From NCBI RefSeq assembly GCF_021190915.1, contig NZ_JAIOAP010000004.1:186001-250000 (forward strand): a DNA stretch of 64,000 bases, written 5' to 3'. Below, one piece after another: positions 1 to 8,521 of the stretch; position 1 is the stretch's first letter; every line of letters begins with the position of its first letter. The notes under the pieces were generated by a model that ran no database searches, was not told the origin of the DNA, and worked only from the letters and a program-made list of their open reading frames with translations. This stretch comes from Cohnella silvisoli. Lineage in GTDB: Bacteria > Bacillota > Bacilli > Paenibacillales > Paenibacillaceae. The translations under genes were made by a program, and so were the position numbers.

Positions 1-46
1 GCAACTGGAAGATAAATACGGCGTCTTGTGGATGATCAACTGCTAA
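1..46 (+). CDS. VOC/PhnB-like protein, C-terminal end only
   Basis: The first bases hold the last 14 codons of a gene that enters from the left, in the frame starting at base 2 and ending in TAA at 44-46. The residues read QLEDKYGVLWMINC. The pattern LxDKYGVxWxI is the usual end of PhnB-like proteins of the vicinal oxygen chelate (glyoxalase) superfamily. The rest of the gene lies outside the window, so neither substrate nor metal ligands can be judged. The family assignment rests only on this tail. Confidence 0.5.
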   Translation, partial: QLEDKYGVLWMINC

Positions 47-171
47 GCTGCACCCGAGTAGCCTCTCCTTAATATGCGACTTCGACTTGTGAAGCGGAGC
101 TAAGCGCCCTTGCAGGCAAATTGCGCGTTATGTTATCCTGAAGGTAATGAAATCAAGGAGGTGAAGGTAGG

Positions 172-315
172 ATGAATCGAGAGTTGGTCAATAACCAAGT
201 GAGCCGGCTGCCCATTGCGATGGCTGGCATCGTTCATGGTTTCGTGAATGGCGGGAGAAGTCTGTCCATTTATGCCCATAGGTTATACCCATTCACGAGA
301 AGACTCCTACCTTAA
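172..315 (+). CDS. putative 47-aa leader peptide before the ABC-F gene
   Basis: An ATG at 172 follows a strong ribosome binding site (AAGGAGGTGAAGG, 154-166) and opens a 48-codon frame ending in TAA at 313-315. The product is basic and has no recognisable domain. The end of the frame lies just before a Rho-independent terminator (338-368) that stands between it and the ABC-F gene. Inside the frame, TTCGTGAATGG (241-251) can pair with CCATTCACGAG (289-299), forming a hairpin that a stalled ribosome could disturb. Antibiotic-induced attenuation of this layout is established for several ABC-F and Erm resistance genes. That this frame is translated and regulatory here is inference. Bases 47-171 hold no other feature I can support. 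Confidence 0.45.
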   Translation: MNRELVNNQVSRLPIAMAGIVHGFVNGGRSLSIYAHRLYPFTRRLLP

Positions 316-337
316 CCGGAACGGTTTGCACCGACGG

Positions 338-368
338 GCGTAGGGAATTTTCCCTGCGTCTTTTTCTA
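338..368 (+). terminator. Rho-independent terminator / attenuator ahead of ABC-F
   Basis: GCGTAGGG (338-345) pairs with CCCTGCGT (352-359), allowing G-U pairs, around an AATTTT loop, and CTTTTTCTATT follows. It lies after the short frame 172-315 and about 45 bases before the ABC-F start, where a terminator makes sense mainly as a conditional attenuator. Confidence 0.6.
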
Positions 369-412
369 TTGTTCTGGCGCCAGGCTAGGGTCTTCATTCA
401 GGAGGATCCTTT

Positions 413-2338
413 ATGTTAACGATTAATTGTCAAAATGTGAAAAAATACAACGGCGCGCAGCTTATTCTTGAGAATGTAACCTTCGACATCCATCACGGCG
501 AGAAGGTGGGGCTCGTTGGCCGCAACGGGAGCGGCAAGTCGACTTTGCTCAGGTTGATTGCGAAACAGGATACGCCGGATGAAGGGCTGCTGACCGTTCG
601 CAAAGACGCTCGCATCGGCTATCTGGAACAGATACCGGACGACGTGGTAAACCGAACCGTATATGATGTGCTGGCCTTGGGATTTTGCGAGTTACTCGCA
701 TGTCGGTTGTCTATGACCGAACTGGAGAGGGAGATGGCAGAGCCGAAAGCGGTAAATGACGAGGAGCGCCTGTCGTCTCTGTTAGCCCGGTATTCGGCGC
801 TGCAAGAACGGTTTGAACGGGAGGGCGGCTACGAGCTGGATGCGAGAATCGATCAGGTCGCCAGCGGGTTGCGAATTGATCGGGATCGCTATGGCAGAAC
901 GTTCTCCTCCCTTTCCGGAGGGGAGAAAACCAAAGTGAGCGTAGCTTCTCAGCTTATTTATAAGCCTGACATTCTGCTGCTGGACGAACCGACGAACCAT
1001 CTGGATTTGAGCGGGGTCGAATGGCTGGAGGATTTCCTCGGTAAATACGAAGGGGCTTGTTTGATCGTATCGCATGATCGCTATTTTCTGGACAGGGTCG
1101 TTACTAAAATCATCGAGTTGGAGGACGGGGAATCGACCGTATACCCTGCGAATTACACGAAGTACGTGAAGGAAAAGGAAGAGCGTCTCTTGCTGGAATT
1201 CGCCGATTATCAAGAGCAGCAGAAGAAGATCAAGAAGATGAAAGAGACGATCGCACGGTTGATGGAGTGGGGCCGGATCGGCGACAACGGCAAGTTTTTC
1301 AGAAGAGCGGCGTCCATGCAGAAAGCGCTGGATCGGATGGAGAAGCTTAAGCGGCCGGTTGTCGATCGCAAAGGAGCAGAGTTCGAGCTGAATCCCGTGG
1401 GTCGGTCGGGTAAGCGAGTCGTCGAATTCGATGGAGTGACGAAGAAGTTTGGTCATTTCAAGGTGTTGGACCAAGTATCCGGGTTGTTGGAATACGGGGA
1501 GAAGGTCATGCTGGTGGGAAATAACGGGTCCGGCAAAACAACGCTGTTAAAGCTCATTCTAGGCGAAGAGCGGGCTGACGAAGGGGAGTTGAATCTAGGC
1601 TCGAGGTTGGATATCGGATATCTTGCGCAGCAGGAGTATCCGGATGATCCGAAGAAAACCGTGCTGTCCTACTTCCGGGAGGAAGCGAGTCTCGAAGAAG
1701 GGGAAGCGAGGTCTAGGCTCGCGGCGTATTTGTTCTACGGGGCGGATGTGTTCAAGCCGGTAGGTCAGCTATCCGGTGGAGAATGGACGAGATTAAGACT
1801 GGCGTTGCTCGTGTTGCGCAAGCCTAACTTATTGGTTCTGGACTAACCGACGAATCATATGGATATTGCATCCAGAGAAGCGCTCGAGGAATCGTTGGAG
1901 GAATTCCCCGGAACGATATTGGCGGTTACGCATGACCGCTACTTGATCAATCGCCTGGCCCAGAAAATCTGGGAGCTCGACCAAGGTCGGATGAAGGTGT
2001 ATTTAGGCGACTTCGATAGCTATAAGGACAAAAGCCGGCAGCAGCGCTTAAATAAGGAAGCCGAGCTTGCCGTCGCTGCTGCCGTCGTATCGACTAGCGT
2101 TTCCTCTCAGCGCACGAAATCTCAACGTTCGGAGAAGACGGAGGAATTCAGTCGTGACTTGCTGGAGTTTGAAATCGCGGAAGAGGAGCGCCGATTGCTG
2201 GAAATGGATATTTACCTGCAGGAGATGGCGAGTCGTCAAAATTCAGCGGAATTGGAGCGGAGATGGACGGAACGGGAAGCTGTCCAACTCCATTTAAACC
2301 GCCTGTATGAGCTTTGGATGGCGGAGTCGGGGGGTTAG
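413..2338 (+). pseudogene. ABC-F family ATPase interrupted by an in-frame stop
   Basis: A single frame of 642 codons encodes a twin-ABC protein of the ABC-F (ribosome-associated, non-transport) family, broken once by TAA at 1844-1846 (codon 478). Domain 1 has Walker A GRNGSGKST (residues 36-44), signature LSGGE and Walker B LLLDEPTNHLD. A coiled linker follows. Domain 2 has Walker A GNNGSGKTT, signature LSGGEW and Walker B LLVLD-stop-PTNHMD. The stop replaces the catalytic glutamate codon, and one base change (GAA to TAA) explains it. The frame then continues to a charged coiled C-terminal tail. The upstream SD is AGGAGGAT. As it stands, the product would lack the second catalytic half. ABC-F proteins of this length include translation factors and antibiotic-resistance factors; the attenuator upstream favours resistance, but the subfamily is not certain. 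A restart at ATG 1859 would give only the tail. Confidence 0.85.
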
Positions 2339-2423
2339 CGAACGCGAGGATCGCATAATTCACGCTTATTCGGGTACGATAGGGTCGAAGCGTGTACAAT
2401 CGAGCGAAGCGGGTGAAGCGATT

Positions 2424-2699
2424 ATGGCGAGAAGAAGGAAGCTGGCCGTCCCTGGCGCGGAGCAAGGCGTTAGCAGATTGAAAGCGGAGGTCATGCGGCG
2501 AGAAGGGTATCCGGTCAACCCTGAAAGGCCGGATGACGTGAAGTATGAAGTGGCCGAGGAAATGGGCGTGCCGTTAAAGCCGGGCTATAACGGCAAGTTA
2601 TCGACCGAAGATGCCGGCAAGGTTGGCGGTAAAATCGGCGGGTCGATGGTTCGCGAAATGATTCGGATAGCGCAGGAGAAACTGTCCAAGCGAACGTAG
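2424..2699 (+). CDS. alpha/beta-type small acid-soluble spore protein
   Basis: The 91-aa product matches alpha/beta-type SASPs, which coat and protect DNA in the dormant spore. It has the VKYEVAEEMGVPL segment, corresponding to the GPR protease cleavage region, and the GGKIGGSMVREMI segment typical of the DNA-binding core. The N-terminus MARRRKLAVPGAE resembles the SspF-like branch. I chose ATG 2424 because homologues begin at MARRR; a longer frame from 2307 would overlap the ABC-F gene end and add non-conserved residues. The family's promoters are normally forespore-specific (sigma G), but I cannot make out a convincing one here. A strong terminator follows at once, so it is monocistronic. 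Confidence 0.9.
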   Translation: MARRRKLAVPGAEQGVSRLKAEVMRREGYPVNPERPDDVKYEVAEEMGVPLKPGYNGKLSTEDAGKVGGKIGGSMVREMIRIAQEKLSKRT

Positions 2700-2711
2700 T
2701 TCTCTTATCAT

Positions 2712-2755
2712 AAAGCAAGCTTGAGAGCGTAAGCAGCGCTCCGGCTTGCTTTTTC
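2712..2755 (+). terminator. terminator after the spore-protein gene
   Basis: AAGCAAGC (2713-2720) pairs with GCTTGCTT (2744-2751), an inner GAGCG/CGCTC stem adds stability, and TTTTTCTT follows. Confidence 0.85.
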
Positions 2756-2868
2756 TTCTGACGCCGCATAACCTAATTCTCTGAATTAAACCTGCCTGAA
2801 GCGGCGAGACGCAACAAATGGTATAATGCGTACATCAATGATAAGTAGAAACAGGGGCATGCGGATCC

Positions 2869-3495
2869 ATGGACATATCGGATATTTTGTCTAATCTCAC
2901 AGAGGAAAATTTGAAAAACGTTTTGGAACAGTATCGGGATTTCGGTCCCTTTCCCGGCATTGCTCTGACATTCATGAAGTCATTCATCCCTCCGCTGCCA
3001 ACGATCCTTATCGTCGGAGTCAACGCTGCGGTATACGGCTTGTGGCTCGGATTTCTTTACTCGTGGCTGGGAATCGTAAGCGGATGCCTAGTTACTTTCC
3101 TCATCGTCCGCCGAATCGCGGGACATCCCTACTTCCTCCGCTGGGCGCAGAAGCCGAAGGTACAGAAGAGCTTGGTGTGGGTTCGACGCAATGCGTTCAG
3201 TTACGTGTTCCTGCTCAGTCTCTTTCCCGTCGGCCCGTTTGTCGTTATTAATATAGCGGCTGCCATAGCAAGGATGAGACTTCGGTCTTTCTTTATCGCT
3301 ATCGTGTTTGGCAAGGCCATCATGGTGCTGTCGGTTTCATTTATTGGCCATGACTTTGCGCGGTTCATCCAGCATCCGATCGAGTTAGTATATGTTGTAT
3401 TATTCGTCGGAATCTCGCTGTGGATCAGCAAGAAAATCGAGGCGCGGTTTACTAAAGATACAGACCACGTCTTTTATAATCACAAGCAACTATAA
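2869..3495 (+). CDS. TVP38/TMEM64 (VTT/DedA-like) membrane protein
   Basis: The 208-aa hydrophobic protein belongs to the SNARE-associated/VTT family, whose members act in the cytoplasmic membrane and have been linked to lipid scrambling. The core segment has the re-entrant signature: FIPPLPTILIVGVNAAVYG, then GFLYSWLGIVSGC, and later a FPVGPFVVINIAAAIARM segment, which is the family's F..G.P....N..AG region. About five hydrophobic stretches are visible. ATG 2869 lies after AGGGG. A TATAAT hexamer at 2822-2827 could be the -10 of its promoter, though no clear -35 is seen. The next gene starts about 20 bases after the stop, so the two are probably cotranscribed. The physiological substrate cannot be told. 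Confidence 0.75.
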   Translation: MDISDILSNLTEENLKNVLEQYRDFGPFPGIALTFMKSFIPPLPTILIVGVNAAVYGLWLGFLYSWLGIVSGCLVTFLIVRRIAGHPYFLRWAQKPKVQKSLVWVRRNAFSYVFLLSLFPVGPFVVINIAAAIARMRLRSFFIAIVFGKAIMVLSVSFIGHDFARFIQHPIELVYVVLFVGISLWISKKIEARFTKDTDHVFYNHKQL

Positions 3496-3516
3496 ACCGT
3501 GAGGCGGATGGCAACT

Positions 3517-3972
3517 ATGTTAAGTTTTGAAGAGAAACTGACGATTTTGGAATCTTTCCCTGAATTAGAACGTCGGGATGTATCTCTCGGCCGCGTCAAT
3601 TTCCATTACGAACAAAGCGTCTTCGAGAAGAAAAACGTCGGTTTCCATTTTCATCCTAATGGCAACGGCTATATTTTCGCGGGGGAGCTTGACGGGGTTC
3701 AGACGGATGACAAAGGTTTCGTTAACGTTCGCGATTATAGCGCTGAAGAGCTTCGCAGCCTCGTTGAACAGTCGATTCGTTCCCTGACGGGCGAAGCGCC
3801 TTGGAAGGAAGGTCAAGAGGAGAAGTGGGTCGATTCGGAGCAAGCATCGTTGGTGCTGAAGTACGAGGACGACATGTGGTACATCTTCTCGGGCCTCAAC
3901 CTCGAGGCGGCATTCGAGACGTACGAGGAAGCAAGAGAGTACTTGAGGGATGAAGGATTCGCCCGGCAATAG
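3517..3972 (+). CDS. hypothetical protein, 151 aa
   Basis: I do not recognise the family. The product is acidic and soluble, without signal peptide or membrane segment. It begins MLSFEEKLTILESFPELER and alternates aromatic-rich beta-like stretches (VNFHYEQS, GFHFHPNGNGYIFAGE, MWYIFSGL) with two helical, glutamate-rich stretches, the last one EAAFETYEEAREYLRDEG. I chose ATG 3517 because GAGG at 3501-3504 lies 12 bases upstream; an ATG at 3508 lies too close to it. It follows the VTT gene by some 20 bases and probably shares its transcript, but nothing suggests a common function. Confidence 0.7.
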   Translation: MLSFEEKLTILESFPELERRDVSLGRVNFHYEQSVFEKKNVGFHFHPNGNGYIFAGELDGVQTDDKGFVNVRDYSAEELRSLVEQSIRSLTGEAPWKEGQEEKWVDSEQASLVLKYEDDMWYIFSGLNLEAAFETYEEAREYLRDEGFARQ

Positions 3973-4097
3973 TCGGAACCTAATGGACTTGCATCGGTTT
4001 TTCTATTTCCAGTCTGGAAAAATAGGGATTTTCGTGGTTAGTTCCTATATAATAAAGGACAAGGAACTCTAATCTATTACCTATTCGGGAGGAAACA

Positions 4098-4976
4098 ATG
4101 AAACGTATTTTATTGTTTATCTTAACCAACTTATTGGTCATGGTGACCATCGGTATCATTTTGTCCGTATTCGGAGTCGGTTCGTATATTAACGAAGCGG
4201 GCGGGATAGATGTTCGCTCCTTGCTCATCTTTAGTTTAATCGTCGGTTTCACCGGCGCATTCATTTCCCTTGCCATGTCCCGTTGGATCGCCAAGAGAAT
4301 GATGAATGTTCAGGTGCTGAATCCAAGCGGCAACCTGTCGCAAGGGGAACGCCAGATCGTTGAGATGGTTCATCGCTTATCTCAAGCCGCGGGCTTGCTT
4401 CATATGCCTGAGGTAGGAATCTATGAATCGAAAGAAGTAAACGCATTTGCCACTGGCCCATCGAAGAAGAGATCGCTTGTTGCAGTCTCGACGGGATTGC
4501 TAGAAGAGATGGATTCCGATGCCGTTGAAGGCATTATCGGTCACGAGGTTGCCCATATTGCGAATGGAGACATGGTTACCATGACACTCCTGCAAGGCGT
4601 CGTGAATACCTTTGTCGTATTCCTGTCACGCTTAGCGGCTTGGGCGGTTTCGCGATTCGTAAAGGAAGACGTTGCTCCGATTGTCCATTTTATCGCTGTC
4701 ATCGTTTTTCAAATCGTTTTCTCCATTCTTGGCAGCTTGGTCGTGCTCGCGTTCTCCAGGTACCGTGAGTTCCATGCGGATGCGGGCGGAGCTCATCTAG
4801 CCGGCAAAGACAAGATGATCCACGCGCTTCAGAGGCTGCAAGCCTACACGGATCGCATGAAGGACGACAAGCAGACCGCCATTTCAACCTTGAAAATAAG
4901 CGGAAAGAAACGGTCGCCATTATTCTCCACGCATCCGGATTTGGAAGAAAGAATACGCCGTTTGCAAGCTAGCTAA
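4098..4976 (+). CDS. htpX: HtpX-family membrane zinc metalloprotease
   Basis: The 292-aa protein is HtpX, a membrane-embedded M48 protease that degrades misfolded membrane proteins. Two N-terminal membrane helices (residues about 4-25 and 35-58) precede the zinc motif HEVAH (His149, Glu150, His153). A hydrophobic hairpin follows, then [17 protein letters not shown], which carries the third zinc ligand Glu. The C-terminus [15 protein letters not shown] is the conserved family ending. ATG 4098 follows CGGGAGGAAAC. A TATAAT at 4048-4053 is a possible -10, without a clear -35. The gene stands alone and ends in a strong terminator. Assignment is secure. Confidence 0.95.
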   Translation: MKRILLFILTNLLVMVTIGIILSVFGVGSYINEAGGIDVRSLLIFSLIVGFTGAFISLAMSRWIAKRMMNVQVLNPSGNLSQGERQIVEMVHRLSQAAGLLHMPEVGIYESKEVNAFATGPSKKRSLVAVSTGLLEEMDSDAVEGIIGHEVAHIANGDMVTMTLLQGVVNTFVVFLSRLAAWAVSRFVKEDVAPIVHFIAVIVFQIVFSILGSLVVLAFSRYREFHADAGGAHLAGKDKMIHALQRLQAYTDRMKDDKQTAISTLKISGKKRSPLFSTHPDLEERIRRLQAS

Positions 4977-4985
4977 GTCAATAAG

Positions 4986-5030
4986 AGTAGCCCAGCCTTT
5001 CTTCTACGGGAGACGAGCTGGGCTCTTTTC
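4986..5030 (+). terminator. terminator after htpX
   Basis: AGCCCAGC (4989-4996) pairs with GCTGGGCT (5017-5024) and is followed by CTTTTCTT. Confidence 0.85.
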
Positions 5031-5054
5031 TTGAAACGCCTCAAAAAATTATTC

Positions 5055-5083
5055 TTGTAAACGGTGCCAACCCGTAATATAAT
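5055..5083 (+). promoter_or_regulatory. sigma-A-type promoter of the sugar operon
   Basis: TTGTAA (5055-5060) and TATAAT (5078-5083) are separated by exactly 17 bases. Transcription would start near 5090, the first base of the left LacI-type operator, so a bound repressor would block initiation. Confidence 0.75.
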
Positions 5084-5089
5084 AAGCGT

Positions 5090-5111
5090 AAAGTTTAATC
5101 GCTTTAACTTT
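5090..5111 (+). promoter_or_regulatory. LacI-type operator O1
   Basis: The 22-bp site is centred on CG (5100-5101), with core AGTTTAATC|GCTTTAACT. Its half-sites match at six of eight positions, and the central CpG is characteristic of LacI-family operators. It overlaps the predicted start of transcription. An exact reverse-complement copy lies at 5173-5194. Confidence 0.7.
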
Positions 5112-5172
5112 TGGAGGATGGTTATAACTGGATATACTTTTAGGTGCTAGTGGAGTATATTTTTTTATCCCG

Positions 5173-5194
5173 AAAGTTAAAGCGATTAAACTTT
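5173..5194 (-). promoter_or_regulatory. LacI-type operator O2 (exact inverted copy of O1)
   Basis: This is a perfect 22-bp reverse complement of 5090-5111. The two centres are 83 bp apart, close to eight helical turns, which suits looping by a tetrameric or paired repressor. The pair would also give a 22-bp RNA stem in the 5' leader. The natural candidate to bind is the LacI regulator at 8522-9514. Confidence 0.7.
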
Positions 5195-5221
5195 TAGAGG
5201 TTATCGAAGGGGGATTCAGGG

Positions 5222-6118
5222 GTGAAGTCAACGAGGGAAAGCCGCCGTGAAGGCAGATTGTTTTACTTCTTCATTTCTCCGTGGCTGATTGGATTTATCG
5301 TATTTGCGTTGTTTCCGGTACTCGCCTCTCTGTACTACAGCTTCACGGAGTACGACATTATCCATACTCCCGAATTCATCGGATTCGGCAATTACACCGA
5401 ATTATTCAAGGACGATCAGTTCTGGAATTCGATCAAAGTAACGCTCAAGTACACCTTCATCAGCGTCCCGCTTACGTTGTTCCTATCGCTTATTTTCGCA
5501 ATCCTGATCAATCAGAAAATTCCGTTTCGCGGATTGTTCCGGACGGCGATGTATTTTCCAAGTATGATCTCGGGCGTGTCGATGGCGCTTCTATGGTTCT
5601 GGGTGTTCAACCCTCAGGCTGGGCTATTTAATTACTTCTTGTCATTTTTCGGGGTCGGTACGATCAACTGGTTCCTTGATGAGAATTACGCGATGTGGGC
5701 GCTTATCATTATGTCCTTCTGGGGATTAGGAGGCGGAATGTTGATTTTCTTGGCAGGCTTGCAGGGCATTCCGGCTCATTTGCTGGAAGCGGCGAAGCTA
5801 GATGGAGCAGGCCGCCTAAGAACGTTCTGGAATGTTACTTTACCGCTGCTCTCGCCGGTGTTCCTATTCCAGCTCATTATCGGACTTATCGACTCTTTCC
5901 AAGTGTTCACGCAAGCTTACACCATAACGCAAGGCGGTCCGAACTACTCGACTTGGTTTTACGTATACAACATCTACATTAACGCTTTCAAAAATTTCCG
6001 TTACGGCTACGCCTCCGCTATGGCATGGATACTGTTAATCGCCGTCACCATAATCACCTTCATCATCATGAAACTGTCGAACCGTTACGTCTATTACGAA
6101 GGGGGGCGTGAGCGTTGA
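5222..6118 (+). CDS. carbohydrate ABC transporter permease, MalF/UgpA type
   Basis: The 298-aa protein is a sugar ABC permease of the first (MalF/LacF-like) type, with six predicted membrane helices starting at residue 14. The inner-face EAA loop reads LLEAAKLDGAGRLRTFWNVT (about residues 188-207), the docking site for the ATPase. The start is GTG 5222, preceded by GAAGGGGG (5206-5213). Its last four bases overlap the next permease gene (TTGA), showing translational coupling. No ATPase gene is present in the operon; in Bacilli a shared ATPase such as MsmX usually serves such systems. Control by the two upstream operators is inferred. Confidence 0.92.
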   Translation: MKSTRESRREGRLFYFFISPWLIGFIVFALFPVLASLYYSFTEYDIIHTPEFIGFGNYTELFKDDQFWNSIKVTLKYTFISVPLTLFLSLIFAILINQKIPFRGLFRTAMYFPSMISGVSMALLWFWVFNPQAGLFNYFLSFFGVGTINWFLDENYAMWALIIMSFWGLGGGMLIFLAGLQGIPAHLLEAAKLDGAGRLRTFWNVTLPLLSPVFLFQLIIGLIDSFQVFTQAYTITQGGPNYSTWFYVYNIYINAFKNFRYGYASAMAWILLIAVTIITFIIMKLSNRYVYYEGGRER

Positions 6119-6996
6119 GCAACTTGGCACTTACGAAACAACTACCCGTCAAGCCGAAAAAAGCAAGAGCGGAGATGGCCCAAATTATTGGTTTCCTAAT
6201 CCTATTGCTCGTAACGGTCGCGATGATAATGCCCTTATGGTTCATGTTATCGACTTCTCTCAAAACAACGAAAGAAATGCTCGCTTATCCGCCATCCTTC
6301 ATTCCTGACCATTTTGCATGGGGAAATTTCAAAGAGCTATTCATCAATACGGACATCAAATTCGGCCGGCAATATATGAACAGCTTGATCGTCGGAGTCG
6401 CAACGGTCATCGGAACGGTGTTCTCTTCCTCGTTCGTGGCCTTCGGATTTGCCCGGTATCGGGCTAAAGGCAGCACATTTTTCTTCATGCTCGTACTCAG
6501 CACGTTGATGCTTCCTTATCCGGCGATCATGATTCCGCAGTTTCTATTATTCACGAAGCTCGGCCTGCACGATTCCTTGCTTCCGCTTATATTGCCTTCC
6601 TTTTTCGCATCGGCGTATATGATCTTTCTATTAAAACAATTTTTCACGACGCTTCCCAATGAGCTTTACGATGCAGGGAGAATCGACGGTTGCAGAGAGA
6701 TTCGTCTCTATTGGAGCCTGACCCTCCCCTTATCCGGTCCAGTGTTGGCGACGGTGGCGATCTTCTCCTTCATCTGGAGCTGGAACGATCTGCTTGCGCC
6801 CGTGCTCTATCTGGATTCCCAAGAAAACTTCACGCTTCCGATCGGGATGGCGGCGATGCTCTCCTCGAAGTTCAGGATCGCTCCATGGAACCTCATGATG
6901 GCGGCGTCGTTGCTGTCGGTGCTTCCGATCGTGGTGCTATTCGCCATCGCTCAAAGGCGTTTTGTCCAAGGTATCGTTCTTACCGGCATCAAGTAA
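6115..6996 (+). CDS. carbohydrate ABC transporter permease, MalG type
   Basis: The 293-aa second permease subunit starts at TTG 6115, overlapping the stop of the upstream gene. It has six membrane helices, a periplasmic-type loop after helix 1 and an EAA loop reading ELYDAGRIDGCREIRLYWSL (about residues 182-201). The C-terminus QRRFVQGIVLTGIK is the standard ending of MalG-like permeases. With its partner it would form the channel for an oligosaccharide delivered by the lipoprotein encoded next. Confidence 0.92.
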   Translation: MSNLALTKQLPVKPKKARAEMAQIIGFLILLLVTVAMIMPLWFMLSTSLKTTKEMLAYPPSFIPDHFAWGNFKELFINTDIKFGRQYMNSLIVGVATVIGTVFSSSFVAFGFARYRAKGSTFFFMLVLSTLMLPYPAIMIPQFLLFTKLGLHDSLLPLILPSFFASAYMIFLLKQFFTTLPNELYDAGRIDGCREIRLYWSLTLPLSGPVLATVAIFSFIWSWNDLLAPVLYLDSQENFTLPIGMAAMLSSKFRIAPWNLMMAASLLSVLPIVVLFAIAQRRFVQGIVLTGIK

Positions 6997-7039
6997 TCAT
7001 TCACATAATCCAATACCACAACTATTAAGGGGGATAAAC

Positions 7040-8383
7040 ATGAGTAAGAAGACGGGCAAGTTCATGCTCAGCTTGACACTGGTATTCGGTTTGGTAGCAA
7101 CGGCTTGTTCAAGCGGCGGCGGCAGCGGCAGCAAGGATGGGGAAACGGTTACGATCACTCACTATACGATCGACTCTCCCGACCGTACTTTCGTAGAGAA
7201 GCTGATTCCGGATTTCGAAGCGAAGCACCCGGGCATCAAGATCAAAGTCACGAAGGCGCCTTACGAGCAATTCGACTCCAAGCTTCAGTCTTCCATAGCG
7301 GCCAAGAACGCACCGGACGTCACTTCCCACTGGGGCTATGGCGGATTCATGGAGTACTATAACAAAGGCATGCTGATGGATATGACCCCCTATCTCGACG
7401 GGTTTAAGGCTTCCGACTACAACATTCCGGATGATGTCATGAACATCTATAAAGTAGACGGTAAAACTTACGGCATTCCGCTTAACAGCTACGTTACGGT
7501 TATGCTCTATAACAAGGACCTGTTCGACGCAGCGGGACTCCAATATCCGCCTACCGATTACGAAGATAAGAGCTGGACGTTCGACAAGATGGTGGATTAT
7601 GCGAAAAAAATGACCGTTGATTCGAAAGATCTGGCTAAGGCGCAGTATGGCGTTGACTTCGGTTTCGGCGAGCGCGACCAAAGGCCGCAATACTTCGGCG
7701 CAGACGTCTATTCTGCGGATACTTGGACTAACGGCGGCAAGCCGTCCGAGATCAATCTGACGAAGCCGGAAGTCGTCGAAGCGTACAAGAAAATTTACGG
7801 CCTCATCTGGGATCAGAAGGTTTCCCCGACGCCGGCGTTCTCCAAGTCCGTATCCGGTCAATTCGGCGATCCGTTCCTCTCCGGCAAGATCGGGATGTCC
7901 GTCGTCGGCTCCTGGAGCTTGGCCGCGTCAAGCAACTTTAACTTCAAGGTCGGCGTAGCGGCGGTTCCGCAAGGTCCGAATGAGAAAGTGAGAAGCGTTC
8001 TGTACGTGGATCCGCTCTTCATCCTGAAAGATTCCAAGCATCCGAAGGAAGCGTTGGAATGGATTAAATACTTGATCACGACGGAAGTGCAAGAGAAGTC
8101 GATCGAGTTAAGCGGAGGCAATCCGCCGGTTAACCAGAAAGCTGCCGAGAAATATTACAGCAACTTTGAAGGCATCGATCCCGCGCAAATCAAGCAAGTA
8201 TTCGAAGGAGCGTACAAATACGGCTTCGAGTCTTACAATCACTTGATCTCCAACTACTCGCAAATCAATGAGTTGTTCATTAATGAGTTGGCGACCGTCG
8301 AGAACGGGGATAAGAAGGTAGAGGAAGTATTGCCTAGTATCGAGGATAAGCTCAAGAAGCTGCTCGAGCGCGTGAATAAGTAA
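7040..8383 (+). CDS. sugar-binding lipoprotein of ABC transporter (SBP family 1)
   Basis: The 447-aa protein has a lipoprotein signal with lipid-attachment Cys23 (FGLVATAC) and a Gly/Ser linker. The rest is a family-1 solute-binding protein with repeated features such as YGIPLNSYVTVMLYNKDLFD and a C-terminal hinge WIKYLIT. I chose ATG 7040 because AAGGGGGATAAAC lies in front of it; an earlier in-frame start at 6962 would overlap the permease gene and hide the signal peptide. It is tethered outside the membrane to feed the two upstream permeases. The sugar is not evident from sequence; the GH4 enzyme and kinase downstream suggest a glucoside- or chitobiose-like disaccharide. Confidence 0.92.
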   Translation: MSKKTGKFMLSLTLVFGLVATACSSGGGSGSKDGETVTITHYTIDSPDRTFVEKLIPDFEAKHPGIKIKVTKAPYEQFDSKLQSSIAAKNAPDVTSHWGYGGFMEYYNKGMLMDMTPYLDGFKASDYNIPDDVMNIYKVDGKTYGIPLNSYVTVMLYNKDLFDAAGLQYPPTDYEDKSWTFDKMVDYAKKMTVDSKDLAKAQYGVDFGFGERDQRPQYFGADVYSADTWTNGGKPSEINLTKPEVVEAYKKIYGLIWDQKVSPTPAFSKSVSGQFGDPFLSGKIGMSVVGSWSLAASSNFNFKVGVAAVPQGPNEKVRSVLYVDPLFILKDSKHPKEALEWIKYLITTEVQEKSIELSGGNPPVNQKAAEKYYSNFEGIDPAQIKQVFEGAYKYGFESYNHLISNYSQINELFINELATVENGDKKVEEVLPSIEDKLKKLLERVNK

Positions 8384-8521
8384 GCAAGCGGCGGAGGGGA
8401 AGCGTGATGATTTCGCTCTCCTCCGCCAGCCTTCGCTAAACCGATGCGGAAGCATGAATAATTGCATCGAATATGGTACGGTTATTACAAAATTTATTTC
8501 TTCATACAGGAGCGTACATCG

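Noticed and set aside
782..1474. Long open frame on the minus strand inside the ABC-F gene (230 codons)
   Set aside because: It lies opposite a clearly conserved domain, has no ribosome binding site and no recognisable motif; an antisense shadow of codon bias.
1844..1846. Programmed recoding of the ABC-F stop codon
   Set aside because: The codon is TAA, not TGA or TAG, and I see no obvious stimulating structure just after it; mutation or error is simpler.
2350..2380. Sigma G promoter for the spore-protein gene
   Set aside because: GCATA at 2352 could be a -35, but no acceptable -10 lies at the right distance.
5090..5194. Mirrored 22-bp repeats as transposon ends or a terminator
   Set aside because: The 61 bases between them encode nothing, no target duplication is seen, no T-run follows, and each arm has the LacI-operator form and sits at the start of transcription.
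7109..7861. 250-codon minus-strand frame opposite the sugar-binding lipoprotein
   Set aside because: Same reasons: no start signal, no family pattern, fully inside a well-supported gene.
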